Shown here one piece after another: positions 33,668 to 44,830 of a stretch of DNA of 64,000 nucleotides. The stretch is from NCBI GenBank assembly GCA_025175895.1, contig CM045987.1, positions 109,233,040 to 109,297,039 on the forward strand, written 5' to 3'. Position numbers and translations under genes: made by a program. The stretch's first letter is position 1. Each line of letters opens with the position of its first letter. Source of the DNA: Wurfbainia villosa (taxonomy: Eukaryota > Streptophyta > Magnoliopsida > Zingiberales > Zingiberaceae). The notes below the pieces were generated by a model that worked only from the letters and a program-made list of their open reading frames with translations, was not told the origin of the DNA and did no database searches.

Positions 33668-33952
33668 TTGAGACTCACAGAAAGCCTTCTTCTTTGTCAG
33701 TGTTTGTCTTATTTTTCTAGTTGTGAGAATTTTTCAATGTTGTGCAATCAGTGGCTTATCGATCAATATGCTCCAGTCTATGAAATGTGTGTGAATGTCT
33801 CACATGGGATGCAGGTTCTTATTGATTGCAGTGGAGCTGATGGTGAGGAAAAGAATCCGGAAACTGCATTTCTAAATAAGAAATCTTCTCTTCTGCACTT
33901 GACAAAAAATACACCAGTTCCTAAAACTATTTTTTTTTTTGCAATAAGGTAA
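33668..33952 (+). pseudogene. open stretch in F, unknown
   Basis: Contains WLIDQYAPVYEMCVNVSHGMQ and GADGEEKNPETAFL. It follows the alpha-mannosidase exons but does not read like the next part of that protein as I know it. It is possibly a second captured fragment or a chance frame. Confidence 0.2.
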
Positions 33953-34123
33953 CAGTTTTCAGATTGTTTAGCTAATTTTATAATTTGTAACTAGCTATTG
34001 TTTGTAGTAGGTATAACTCATAATCGTCGAACTAATAGAAAATCTCATTTTAAACTACAATCTGAGAGAGATATGCAGCTATCAGGTATGAGTACAAATC
34101 ACACAGATCGATATTCAATTGAA

Positions 34124-34745
34124 TGAGGTATTATCTAATTTTATGCATCATAAATTTATTATTTGTTGGAAAGGAAAGTTTTTATATATTCTTTTTCCTG
34201 TGTATCTAATTCTTATTTGCTTTATTATTTTACTTGAATTGATACTTTTATGGATGGTAATAATATATCAGGTACCTTAAATAATCAAAGAGATGCAAAT
34301 TCAAGTCAATTCTAAATTGATGTGCAAAATAATATCACATATTCAAATAAACAAGGTATTATCTAATTTTTTACATCATAAATTTATTATTTGTTGGAAC
34401 ATGTAAAAATTTCTCTTTGGTTGAAATTTTTTTCTTCTTGGGTTTGAGTTTTTTCTATTGAGTTTGTGTGTACTTACCGTGCATAGGTGAGAATTTATCA
34501 ATTGTAAGTTCTTGTATTTCTAATTCAGATTCAATTGTATCAATTGTATGTTTTATAGATGGTATCAAACATAAACATATAAAATGAGCTAGAACCATTT
34601 TATGCATCATAAATTTATTATTTGTTGGAAAGAAAAGTAAATTTTTAATTCATCTTGAGTATTAAATTCCTGTGTGTCTAATTCTTATTTATTTTTTTTA
34701 CTTGAATTGATACTTTTATAGATTGTGATAATATACAAGGTTTCT
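34124..34745 (+). repeat. three-copy tandem repeat in F, period about 230 bp
   Basis: The word CATCATAAATTTATTATTTG occurs at about 34146, 34372 and 34605. Before copies 1 and 2 stands AAGGTATTATCTAATTTT or a close variant, and after copies 1 and 3 stands TCTAATTCTTATTT with TTACTTGAATTGATAC. Each unit may carry a small exon, since AG and GT borders recur, but coding could not be shown. Confidence 0.65.
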
Positions 34746-34848
34746 TGATTAATCAAAGTTTATTTGATTCAACAAAGATTGTGGCAAAAGGAGTGCTCCA
34801 TAATATGTATCCAAATACTAAGTAGGAGGACAGACATTAGGACCAAAT

Positions 34849-34968
34849 TGGTGTGAAGTACGAATACAAGTTGTCTTAGATCCCAAAGAGAGTTTAATTA
34901 GACCTTATGATCTTTTATAGACGTTTGAGGATACACTTGGAAGAATGATAGCTTGGCCTTATCATCTG
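34849..34968 (+). pseudogene. exon remnant of En/Spm second-gene (TNP1-like) protein
   Basis: Forty codons with WCEVRIQVVLDPKESLIRPYD and DTLGRMIAWPYHL, followed by a GT. This pattern (V.V..K...L.RPY....T..D..G..IAWP) is the conserved C-terminal part of plant En/Spm-like proteins annotated as Ptta/En/Spm transposases. One in-frame TAG (34918-34920) breaks it. It supports the CACTA assignment and the plus orientation of the element's own genes. Confidence 0.55.
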
Positions 34969-35979
34969 GTATAATTTTAATCTTTCATTAAAATATTATT
35001 AATTTTTATATTTATTTTGTTATTATAATTTTAAATAAATATAAAATATATTTGAAATTAACAGTAAGCGAAGATCACTAGCAGGTGCATATAGAATGAT
35101 ATTTTGCATTTTCCTATTTGATATGATATATAATCTTTACCATTATTTATATTAACTTTGGTTGTTTATTATTTTATTTCAGTACTAATACAAATATATT
35201 CATTGTATTTGTAGGTGACGAGTATAGAAATTTTTATGCATCAATATTATTGTTGAAGATAGTATGTCTAGTTGATTTTTTTTATAAGACTTTATTAATT
35301 CTAAAATTTAATATTTTGAGAATAGTGTGTAGTTAGTTTTGGATGTAAAATATTCATCAAGACATTTGTAACTTTGACTCAATGATTATGGAATGAATTT
35401 AGATTTTCTATTATCATTTTAAATTGTATTTTATAATTCTTTATATTCTGAACAGGGGATGAATTGTGATGATGTATAAATATTGGATTCATGCTTACAT
35501 TAGGGATCATTTTAATGTATTTATAAATTATTATAATGACATTAATAAATGTCATTATAGATTAACTAAGGTGACATTTTAAAATGATTTTATAAATTAT
35601 CTTTACCAACAATTTTTATTGTCCTTATAAAAAATATAAGATATTTATAAATGTCAAAATAAATAAGTTTAGGTGACATTTAGTTTTGTCTTTATTACAA
35701 TGATAATAAGACACACGTAGATGTCCTTATTACGATGATAATAAGACATATGTAGATGTCCTTAAAATATGACTTTTCTTGACATTTTAGCGTGTCATTA
35801 TATATCTATATTAAGACACTTTTGATGTTAATATTTATATTGTATAATGACATTAAAAAATATCAGGAAAACGAATCGGGTCTAAGACGACATCACTTTA
35901 TAGGGCGTTTTTTAGTGATGTCACTAAAACGTTAGTGTCACGAAAAATATACTATAAGGACATTTATGAGTGTCCTTAA

Positions 35980-35999
35980 AGTCTATTATTCTTGTAGTG
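35980..35999 (-). repeat. F right terminal inverted repeat
   Basis: AGTCTATTATTCTTGTAGTG, an exact inverse complement of 30964-30983. Confidence 0.9.
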
Positions 36000-36002
36000 T
36001 CA

Positions 36003-36406
36003 AGAGCAATCCAAAGCAAGCAACAAGCAAGCAATCTAAAGACTTTGTGTAAAGTTTTCTTTACTTGTATTTGTGTATTGCTTAGTTTACTTGTTGTATT
36101 TTCTTGTATTACTTTTGTAATCACTTGTATGAGGTTTCTCACCTTCGGATTGTTTCGAGGAGTGCATTAGTGGTGGTTTGCATCACTAGAGCTCATTCGA
36201 GCTCGACCTATGGAGTAGGAATCCTAAAATTTCGAACCACGTTATATCTTGTGTCGATTGTGTATTTGTGTTTATCGCTTTTTGTTATTGCTTTATTATT
36301 ATTTTCTGTTGTGCATAACAAGTCTTGTAGACAAACGCGAACAAATTTCATTATCGACGTAGCACAATGCTATTCACCCCCTCTAGCGACGTACGATTCC
36401 CCTACA
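36003..36406 (+). repeat. C 3' LTR, end
   Basis: Continues with AGAGCAATCCAAAGCAAG after the F TSD and ends TTCCCCTACA. The hairpin block is near 36133-36161. Confidence 0.8.
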
Positions 36407-36411
36407 GGAAC

Positions 36412-36603
36412 TAGGGTTTCAAACCATGTAAAATTTTAGTGTAGCGAACTATGCTTATTTTGTGTTTGTTTATTTCACTTATATCTTGTTTCCGCTACAT
36501 ATTAACAACTTGTAGATAAACACAATGAACGAAATCAAAGAAAATCGAATCGACGCTATGCACCTCCCCATCCTCTTTTCTAACGCTACAATCGGTCCCA
36601 ACA
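36412..36603 (+). repeat. solo LTR G, right part
   Basis: Begins CTAGGGTTTCAAACC, the continuation of GGAGTAGGAA at 5350-5359 after the C TSD, and ends GGTCCCAACA. TSD ATCAC follows at 36604-36608. No primer site is present. Confidence 0.65.
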
Positions 36604-36608
36604 ATCAC

Positions 36609-38380
36609 TATAGGCATACATGTTTTCCAATCTTTCATGATTGCATTGAGTTTCTTTATCAACATTATAATTTAACATATTGGCAAGTTCTTGATCCCAT
36701 TAACTATAGAACCAATGGTCAATGTTCAATCAAAAAAATTGAAAAACTATAACGATGGATGAGGTGTTTTCTATAGTAGAGCTCCCGCACATTGTAAACC
36801 TACTGGATGCATATAGTTTTTGTATTTGATCAAATAATGATTAAGTTTTGTTTTGAAGAACACCATAAGGTTAGTGAAAGCAACATATATATGTTTCTGG
36901 TGTCATATTTCAATGATATTTAGCTTACAAACAATGTGAGATTTCTTCATGGTTGCATGCAATTTCTATTAAGAGAATTCGACATGAAAACTTTTATAGA
37001 AGCCTCTTTTAGTTAGAAAATTTAAATCCATAAAGATAGATCTTACAAGATGTAAGGTCTCTCTCAAAAGACCAACATTGGAAGTGTGTTTAAAAGGTCA
37101 ATGTGCAAAATTGTTGGGTTAGAGACACTTTTGTTGCAAGGGTGATAAATGGACTATGATTTAATGCCCTTAATATGAATAGAAGATTACTACTAAGGAT
37201 ATCCTCTATTTTAGTATTATTGAAATTTTGTGTTAGGACCATTGTTTATCTAAAGACGCAATTTGAAATTTTGAAATTTTTTTCTTGGTCTTGTAAATAC
37301 AAAGCTTAATCACTTTGTTAGCAAATATTTATATATCAAATATAATAGAAAATAATATCCACTACAATCTGGTTCATGCCTCACAAATATTTACTATATT
37401 ATTTATGACTTGTTAGGCAAATGACTCTGTGACACGACTAAACATAATAATTTTTCATTTCCAAAAATAAAAAACCTCATAACAAAGTAGTTCTCTTTAC
37501 AAGATGAGAATGCAATTGAAATATTCTTTCGTTGAGGTAGCTTATAACCATTTAAAATAATAATTACACAAAAATGAATGTGCAAAATTAGCAATAGTTG
37601 TGATTATTTTGTTGTTTAAAGTGACTTCACTCACTATTTATAGAGTCTATTTGTAATTAGTCAAATAAAATCTCCTTGATCAATCAACTAAAATGTTGAT
37701 TTTGGAATCTTATCTGTAATGACTATTTCTCCGTGTAAGCTAACTCATCTAGAAATAACTTTGAATTGATCTTATTACTACTATATTTCTAGTCGACTTT
37801 TTTGACCATTAATCAACTCATCTAGATAATTTCATGACTTAGTCTTTTGATAACTATGTCTTCAGTTAACCCTTGACCATCAACTGAGTTGTTCAGCTAA
37901 ACCTTTAACCATTACACCGTTGATGTAATTCTAATTGACTATATATTTTTTTAGTTTACGTACTCATATCCTTAGCCACGAATTTTATCTTTACAGACAA
38001 ATTCAAATTACCATTTGGATCAATTTTAGTTCAAACCGCATAAATAATTGACTAATTAGTTGACTATAGAAATTTTATTCAACTATTTGTCATTCACTCT
38101 ATTCAAGTAAGAGCAAAAATATATTATTCATAAGTAGCAAGCCAACAATTGACTGTATAATTAACTTAGCTATTTAATAAAGTAAAAAACGATTTAGTAT
38201 ATTGAATTTGCTTAACCTTTAACTAACAATTATTCTCCATCCAAACACCTCTTTAGAAATATAGATTACCTTCGTCATTCATTGAATCTACTAAAAGTTC
38301 CTCTTTTGAGTTTTCTCATCTGCCAAAATCTATTTAGACCTTATTAAGATTTCATTCTTTCAAGAATTCTCATTGATGGT
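36609..38380. other. unassigned DNA
   Basis: AT-rich sequence without recognisable genes or clear repeat borders. On the minus strand a TATA-like CTATAAATAG (about 37638-37647) followed by TGTAAAGAGAACTA (about 37488-37502) recalls the order of a decayed LTR, but this is weak. Confidence 0.4.
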
Positions 38381-38389
38381 ACCTAGGTG

Positions 38390-39147
38390 TTTTAGTAGAG
38401 CGCAAGGTTTATTCTTATCATAGGGCTTATTCTAGAGTAGTCTATGTAATTTCAGACTGGTCTATGTAATTCTCGACTGACCTATGCAATTCCAGAGCAA
38501 TCTATGTAATTTTCGACTGACTTATGCAAATCTCGACTGACCTATATAATTTCTGAGCCGTCTATGTAGTTCCCGAGCTATCTATGAATTTCTCGAACAC
38601 TAAGCTTCTCATAGCCTTCTACTTCAGTACCAGTCGACTACCCAACTATGACAGTTGACTACCTCATTGCAGTCCTCGACCTTGGACTTTCTCAATGATT
38701 ATTTCTCGAGCCATATGTTTATTTGAAGAAGATATTTTGAAAGGGGAGGGAAAAGCAATTACACTTGATAGCTTGGCAAGGATATTAGAGTAAAATCACT
38801 TCAAGGAGAAAGCGAGACGAATCATCTATAAAAAGGACAGAGGTGAAGGAAAAAGGGATGGAGTTTTTGGATCTAATACACGGAGATAACTCTTCTTCTT
38901 TCTTAAGTTTCTTCCTTCGTTCTCTTTTACTGCATCTTCTTCTTTCGTCAATGGATATTGACTTGAGCGTCGGAGGGGTTATGCCGGGAAGCCAATCCAT
39001 CCCTAATCGTTCATTTCTATCGCAGACCAGGATTCTCAGTAACACCTTCACACATCTCACAGATCACGTTTCTTCCCAGCAAAAGAGGGGGAGGGATCCG
39101 AACGTGTCGAAAAAAGGAACACCATTAAATTGGTGTTGTCTGTGGGA
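38390..39147 (+). repeat. probable Ty3/gypsy LTR end with primer-site-like sequence (J)
   Basis: A zone of about 30-base imperfect repeats (TCTATGTAATT with CGACTGACC, 38440-38600) is followed by a TATA box CTATAAAAAGG (38826-38836), a U5-like stretch and then TGGTGTTGTCTGTGGGA at 39131-39147. The last differs little from TGGCGCCGTCTGTGGGA, which opens the internal region of many plant Tat/Retand-type gypsy elements just after the 5' LTR. The LTR start could not be placed. No gag was recognised downstream. Confidence 0.4.
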
Positions 39148-39284
39148 TTCTGAATAAAAAGTTGTTAGCTTTTGTTAGAGTTCAGTGCATCATCCTCTAT
39201 TCTAGCTTCAATGACTCAATTCTTAGAGGTCGGTGTCATGAATTGTCAGAATCATAGTAATTTCTGAATCTGCTAAGCAATCGC

Positions 39285-39500
39285 CAGATCTAGTATTCTG
39301 TCATATTATCAATATTGTCATTTGCCAGATCTGATATTCTATCAAAATATTGGTATTATCATTCACCAGATTTGTTGTTCTCTCATATTATTAGTGTCTG
39401 ATATTTTGTTACAGTATTGGTACTATCATTCACTAGATCTTATATTTTGTCGTTCTTTGAGGTTATTATTCACCAGATCTGACATTCCCATTGTATGGAA
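39285..39500 (+). repeat. tandem repeat, unit about 50-60 bp
   Basis: Four or so imperfect units with CCAGATCTGATATTCT, TCATATTATTGGTATTATCATT and variants. There is no coding sense. Confidence 0.65.
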
Positions 39501-40681
39501 GTTACTTTCCCATCTGGATAATTGCAGGGATTTTATATTTTATTGCTGAGGTTTTCCTATGAGATTTGTGACAATTCCATTGTTCTACTACATATTACAG
39601 AGGTTATAATATTACCTTATTCTATCCCAAAATAGGGTAGAATGTGCAGTTTCAGATGTTTCATTCAGTTGGTTGATTCAGTAGAGCTTCTATACTTAAT
39701 GTTGGGATTTGTTCCTTGTGTTGATCTCTCCTTGATATGGGATGTATTGTCGAAGTATGATGATGTTATTAAGCTTTTGAAGCTGTTTTTGAAAGTGGGT
39801 TTGACTTTGAAGTTAAGTGGTAGTCTAAAGTCAGATCTGACCCAAACATGCCAGAAATTTACTTCTGCCATTCTTTCCTTCTAATTTTATAGCTACCTTC
39901 ATGCAGATTATTCTATCCTTTAAGGTGGATATGATCTATACTACTAGGGTGGGTATACTCTATGTCAGTAGAAAAGAATTTTATATACATACAATGTATT
40001 GGCTGCTAGTATTAGGTTCTATGTCATGAATCATATGGAAGGGAAGCAGTGTTGTCTATAGAAGTCGGAGTAAAGTCTGCCCGAGTGATGTCTTATATCT
40101 CGAGCGGTAATTAGGTGGCTTGGCATAGGGAGATGGATTTAATTCCGGAGAAGCAATATGTTACTTTATATCATGCTGAAAGATTAATACTGGCTAAAAG
40201 GGAATTTGATGAGTTTTGAGTTGAGAGGGAAGAAAGAGAATTTTGTGGGGTTCACGTAGGTAAAGTTGAAGGGGATTTATAGAGGAAGGTGGTTGAGCAT
40301 TGTTAAAAGTTTGTGATAGGAGTAATTCTGTAGAATGAAAAAGAAGATAGGATTAAATAACTTGTTACTTAGGAGCATGAAAAGCCTTATAGTGTATTAG
40401 TCGACTGTAGGAGGTTAATATGAAATTTTGTAGGAAAAGTTACGTGCAGTCTGTGTAGTACAAATGTAGAAGTCATATGGTAAAATGAAGGTAAACATTC
40501 ACTACAAGTAGGGTAGTACAGACAACTTTAGGGAGGGGTAGTTAGCAGTGATAATGTGAATAAGGTGGACAAAAGATATGTAAGTGTGTGCAAGCTCTGT
40601 TGTAAGATAAATATAAGTTATAGTAAGGTTTGAAAAATGGATATTGATAGTATAGATCTGGAAGCATGTCTTTATTATAGA
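39501..40681. other. unassigned DNA left of element K
   Basis: No recognised gene. Open frames of up to about 100 codons on either strand show no motif. It is continuous with 50188 onwards once K is removed. Confidence 0.4.
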
Positions 40682-40686
40682 ATTAG

Positions 40687-42896
40687 TGTTAGTAATATTT
40701 GAGAGTTGTCCTAAGGCAATCGCCTTATGTTTGAACCATTTATATGATAAATGAGGATTCACTATTTGAGTATACATGTTCTCATGTATTTGATTAGATC
40801 TTAAACTCATTTACTGAATGTCCACGATACGATTCACAGCATGAGAGAATTTGTGATTGGATCACAACTAGTGAGTATCTCTACATGTGTAATTGTGATG
40901 TATCAGAATTATCCCTAGTCGATGAATTGATGGATTTGGACACCATCAATTCTGTCGAGACTAGCACGAGATATACTCCTTGGTGTATCCAAGTAGCTGA
41001 TTCTCACTGGTTGGAGACATTGTGATGTCCGGAGTTAATCGTGGATGCTAGTTATGGTAACTAGTTCATTGGAGTGACCAGCCGTAAGACTTCATATGGT
41101 TCTCTGCATATATAGATATGTCAATGAAGTTCTTACTACAGCTTAAGTGCGATGTTCCTTTGACTTGCGGTATTCAAGTCATCTTGATCATGAAGACTTA
41201 TGCTTTGACATCTTAAGCAAGCATCTCCGAGGAGATGTGGATCCGGGATGATTGGGTATAAGTCGGAGTGATCGAAGGTGTTTGAATAGCCTATAAAGGA
41301 TTCACCACTCCTTGCGAGGAGATGTATACCCATGGCCTCTCGTCGGATTGTTACTAAAGTCTTTGGCCAAAGCATTATATGTTTAGAGTAAGATACTCTT
41401 GGATACATGTGCAGTAACTAGAATCCGTAGGACGAGGAAATGATACTTGGGCTAGGTGTGACGTAGTCAACCTAGTGGGGACTAACACTATTGACCATGT
41501 CCTGAACTAAGTGGGTATAAGATGAGTGAAGGGAATGGGGCATGAATCATTATAGTTGCTGAAGGGTTTCATAAATAATTCTGGATCAACTGTTGATCTT
41601 TTCGGTTAATTGGAGATCAATATGTACTACTAGATGCCACTCATGATCGTTCTATAATTAATGGTTAATTATAGACGACCAACATAAATCGAGAACCTAT
41701 TTGGTCACATGCACAACGAGCATAATCCGAAGGATTTAAAACGAGCTTGAGAATGAGATTCTCAGACCGAGAGAAACTAGGTTTGGTTGGACCAAACAAG
41801 GAGCGAACATGAAATCGTTTCAGTTGCAATAGAAGCGTGGATGGGCCGTGTCTTATGAAGATATGATGGATGAACCAAATTGGTTTGGTTCTAATCCAAT
41901 GGTGGAGAATAAACCAAAGGGGTTTGGTTTGTTTTAAACGAATGAACCAAAAGTTGGTTCGATTCATTTTAACTTAAAATAAACCAAATTGTTTTGGTTT
42001 ATTTTAACTTAAATTAATGGAGCGGGTTAACGGGTTTTGGTTATGAACTAATAACCATTAGGAGAATTTGTCTCTAGAAAATAGGGCTCGAGGGTTTAAT
42101 GAGAGCTCTAATCCTAAGTTGCCGACCCTCTCCCTCTTCTCCTCTTGTGGTTGGCGCCCAAACCCTAGCCGCTGCCCACCTCTTGTGCCACCGTCCAAGT
42201 TGTTGCCAGCGTCCAAGCTTCAGCCGGTGATCCTCCGGCGACCCTCCGGTGATCTTCCTTGGCACCGGCGACAAGGTGAGCATCTAGCTTCCTTATTTGG
42301 CTGGTGCTAATCCTCCACCAAAGCTGTCCATTTTTTTGGATAGTTTGTTTACTTCATGTCAGAGCATCATTTGGATGACGTTAGGAGCTCCAACAGTGGC
42401 TTCCTTGCCGGGGATTCGATCTCCGATAATCCTCAAAGGTGGAGGACATAGGATTCGTCAAACGGTGAGCGAATACCTCTCCGGAGAAGCGAGTTTTTGA
42501 GGACTCGTTTTGAATCCAAATTTTGATTCGGATTGTGATCTTCTCTCGATCACATCGTCTTCGACATGAGGCTAGTGACTTGTACGATGACGAGGCTCGT
42601 GACTTTGTGAAGTCATCCCGAAGATACTCGACGTGGATACGGATAGAGGCAATTCTAGCGAGAGTCACTCCAGTTGATGTCTTTCCCGCTACACGTGATA
42701 CGTCAGGTATACGTAGAATAAATTTCTTTTTATCGCAAAATTTGAAACTATAGTTATGTCTACACATGTTGTACTATGCATGTGTGTGGTGTGTGTGTTG
42801 TAATAAATTAGATTTATTATTTTTATTTCTTCCGCTGTACACATGTTTACGAAACATGTTCGAACACACACTCACCGCGGTGCCAGAAACCCAACA
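40687..42896 (+). repeat. K 5' LTR
   Basis: Starts TGTTAGTAAT and ends GAAACCCAACA. Near the start is an inverted repeat TAAGGC/GCCTTA (40712-40727). The TATA position reads CTAGAAAATA (about 42074-42083), changed from CTATAAAATA in the 3' LTR. The 3' half includes GC-rich sequence with short open frames (42068-42753) that are LTR, not genes. Confidence 0.9.
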
Positions 42897-42897
42897 G

Positions 42898-42910
42898 TGG
42901 TATCAGAGCT
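42898..42910 (+). other. K primer binding site (tRNA-iMet)
   Basis: TGGTATCAGAGCT, one base after the LTR end. Confidence 0.9.
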
Positions 42911-44190
42911 CATGTTGTGTTTCAACATAATTGTAAAATTATTTTGCGATAGTCGTAATTTTATTTATGGAAATTTTCTACTTTTGGAAAGTTAGAAGTA
43001 TTTATGGAAATTTCTAATTTTGGAAAGTCTAGAAGTATTTATGGAAATCTTCTACTTTTGGAAAGTTAGAAGTATTTATGGAAATTAACATTTTCATAAA
43101 TAAAATATTTGATTAGATTTAAAAATTTATTTCCTAATTTAATCATGATTTGATTTGGGAAATCAAATCTAAAATATATTTTATTTTCATAAATAGTTTT
43201 GACAATTTAGGAAATTTATTTTTTAAATTAAAATTGACTTTCCATAATTGAGACCTTCCATAAATAAAATATGTGATTAGATTTGAAAATTTGTTTCCTA
43301 ATTTAATCATGATTTAATTTTGAGAATCAAATCTTAAACATATTTTATTTCTATAAATAGTTATGACATATAAGGAAATTTTGAACATGTCATAATTGTA
43401 TGTCATGTAATTGCATTAGATGCATATCATTATGTCATTCATATCGTGACATGTAGATGTATGTCATGTATGTCATGTCATGTAGATAATAGTTATTTGC
43501 ATGCAAAGAGGATGAGACATAAAAATCCTAACACAATATTAAAGCATACACCTTCCATTAATATGGTTAGATCCAGAGTTTTGTTTCCTATTTAGGTTGT
43601 TGGACTCTCTCCAAGCCCGGCTCGAACCTGAACATGTTCAAACCATGAAATAGTTTAATACTAATATGGTAAGAGTCAGAGGTCAATCGTTAGCTTTGGT
43701 TGTTAGACTCTCTCAAAGCCGGGCTAATTGGTTGAATGTGCTCTAACCATATTAAAACTATTTCTCGATTAATGGGTTGATTTTAACCTGGAGCATCGGC
43801 TTGTTGGACTCTCTCCAAGGTCGATGTAAAGGGAGGTGAAGTTGGGTGCTATGCATATGATGCATACTTATTAATGAGTTAATAATCCGATGTATGTGTG
43901 AACATTCAATTAGTTGATAGCACATTGTGATAGTTGCATATATGTGATATGCAATCGGTATATTTGATATCTACCATCATAGTTATGAATGACTTGTTCG
44001 ACTCTCTCCAAGGTTGTTCATATCTATGTTGGATATCAGCCCATTCGGAGATGGACCTATGATCTCCTGAAGTGATTTTGGGGTTTTTGAAATTCGAAAA
44101 ATGAATGAGATTTATAAATGTATATTGATGCATTTTAAAATCATTTTCTCATATATGCTCGTTTTGTATTTCTAGGTTAATCGATTGATC
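42911..44190 (+). promoter_or_regulatory. K 5' leader
   Basis: 1.28 kb without coding sense. The first part has repeats of TTATGGAAAT and TTTGGAAAGT (42965-43085) and a second pair of AT-rich repeats (43100-43180 and 43268-43350). The second part repeats TTGGACTCTCTCCAAG or a close variant (about 43600, 43705, 43804 and 43990), an inverted-repeat-like word (CTTGGAGAGAG and CTCTCTCCAAG). Confidence 0.6.
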
Positions 44191-44830
44191 ATGATGTCTT
44201 TGAATTTGCGTCCTATTTTGGATTCAAATAAATTGACTGGGTCGAACTTCTTAGACTGACTTTTGGATTCAACCTGAGAATTGTTCTCAAGGTTAAAAAG
44301 CTTGCGAATGTCCTCGAAGCACCTCTTCCCGCCCGTCCGAGTGACAATGCAACTCTGGACCAATTGTTGGCCTATCAAAAACATGTGACTGATTCTAAAA
44401 TGGTGAATTGCATCATGCTAGTCGCGATGGTACCTAAGCTGCGGAAGCAGCATGAGCATATGGATGCTCATACCATAGTCTTTCATCTTTATGAGTTGGT
44501 TGATAAGCAAGTGAGATTTGAAAGGTTCGAAGTCTCCAAGCTCCTCTTCACCTCTGAGATGCAAGAAGGTTCATCTGTGGTACTGATCAACATGCTGAAG
44601 ACTATGGAGCCTTCTGAGAAGCATGATCAAGGGACGGTGTTGTTAGTTGATTCCTCGAAGAAAGGTTCTAAGAGGAAGTCAAAGGAACAGAAGAAAGGGA
44701 AGAACAAAAAGGCTAAGAAGGTAGAACTAGCACAAAAAGGCACTTGCCATCATTGTGGCAAGGAAGGCCACTGGCAAAGAAATTGCAAGATTTATCTTGA
44801 GTCCGTGAAGAAGAAGAAGACATCTGATGC
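44191..44830 (+). pseudogene. gag: K Gag, internally deleted
   Basis: The ATG at 44191 (or 44194) starts MMSLNLRPILDSNKLTGSNF, the usual start of this copia Gag. A TGA at 44257-44259 replaces the Trp expected after NFLD, and a frameshift before 44364 brings the frame into phase with pol. The capsid-like region continues to MQEGSSV and then passes straight to LINMLKTMEPSEKHDQG; the roughly 50 residues usually between these are missing, so an in-frame deletion is likely. A Lys-rich stretch and one CCHC knuckle, CHHCGKEGHWQRNC (about 44748-44789), follow. It is fused in frame to the protease. Confidence 0.8.

Larger units (their letters stand above)
30964..35999. mobile_element. CACTA (En/Spm) DNA transposon F with captured exons
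   Basis: A 5.0-kb element with a perfect 20-bp terminal inverted repeat, CACTACAAGAATAATAGACT at 30964-30983 and its complement at 35980-35999, flanked by the 3-bp TSD TCA (30961-30963 and 36000-36002), as expected for CACTA. Removing it rejoins the C LTR sequence GACCTTCAAGAGCAAT. Subterminal zones (30985-31140 and 35500-35980) are full of short direct and inverted words based on GACATTTAT and AAGGACA, the usual transposase-binding layout. No TNPD-type transposase was found, so it is non-autonomous. It carries an exon resembling the second CACTA gene and exons of a host alpha-mannosidase. Confidence 0.85.
5360..36406 (+). mobile_element. copia element C (deleted, carries A, B, D, E, F)
   Basis: A plus-strand LTR retrotransposon inserted in LTR G. 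The left end TGTTGG is preceded by GGAAT (5355-5359) and the right end CCTACA is followed by GGAAC (36407-36411), a 5-bp TSD with one mismatch. Removing C rejoins the conserved LTR sequence GGAGTAGGAA and CTAGGGTTTC of G. The 5' LTR is 5360-6014 plus 20372-21239 (1.52 kb), the primer site is 21242-21254 and the gag remnant ends at 21366. The 3' LTR lacks its first 330 or so bases and lies in pieces at 23566-23982, 30613-30963 and 36003-36406. All other elements of the nest lie inside it. Confidence 0.75.

Noticed and set aside
38843..39157. 104-codon plus frame with a hydrophobic SSFLSFFLRSLLLHLLLSS start
   Set aside because: It lies between a TATA box and the primer-site-like sequence of LTR remnant J; the most likely reading is U5, although a short signal-peptide-like start is suggestive.
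42068..42753. GC-rich open frames in the K LTRs, and similar at 49383-50187, that look like small Pro/Ser- or Arg-rich proteins
   Set aside because: They recur in both LTRs with differing reading frames and substitutions, and match no protein; they are LTR sequence.
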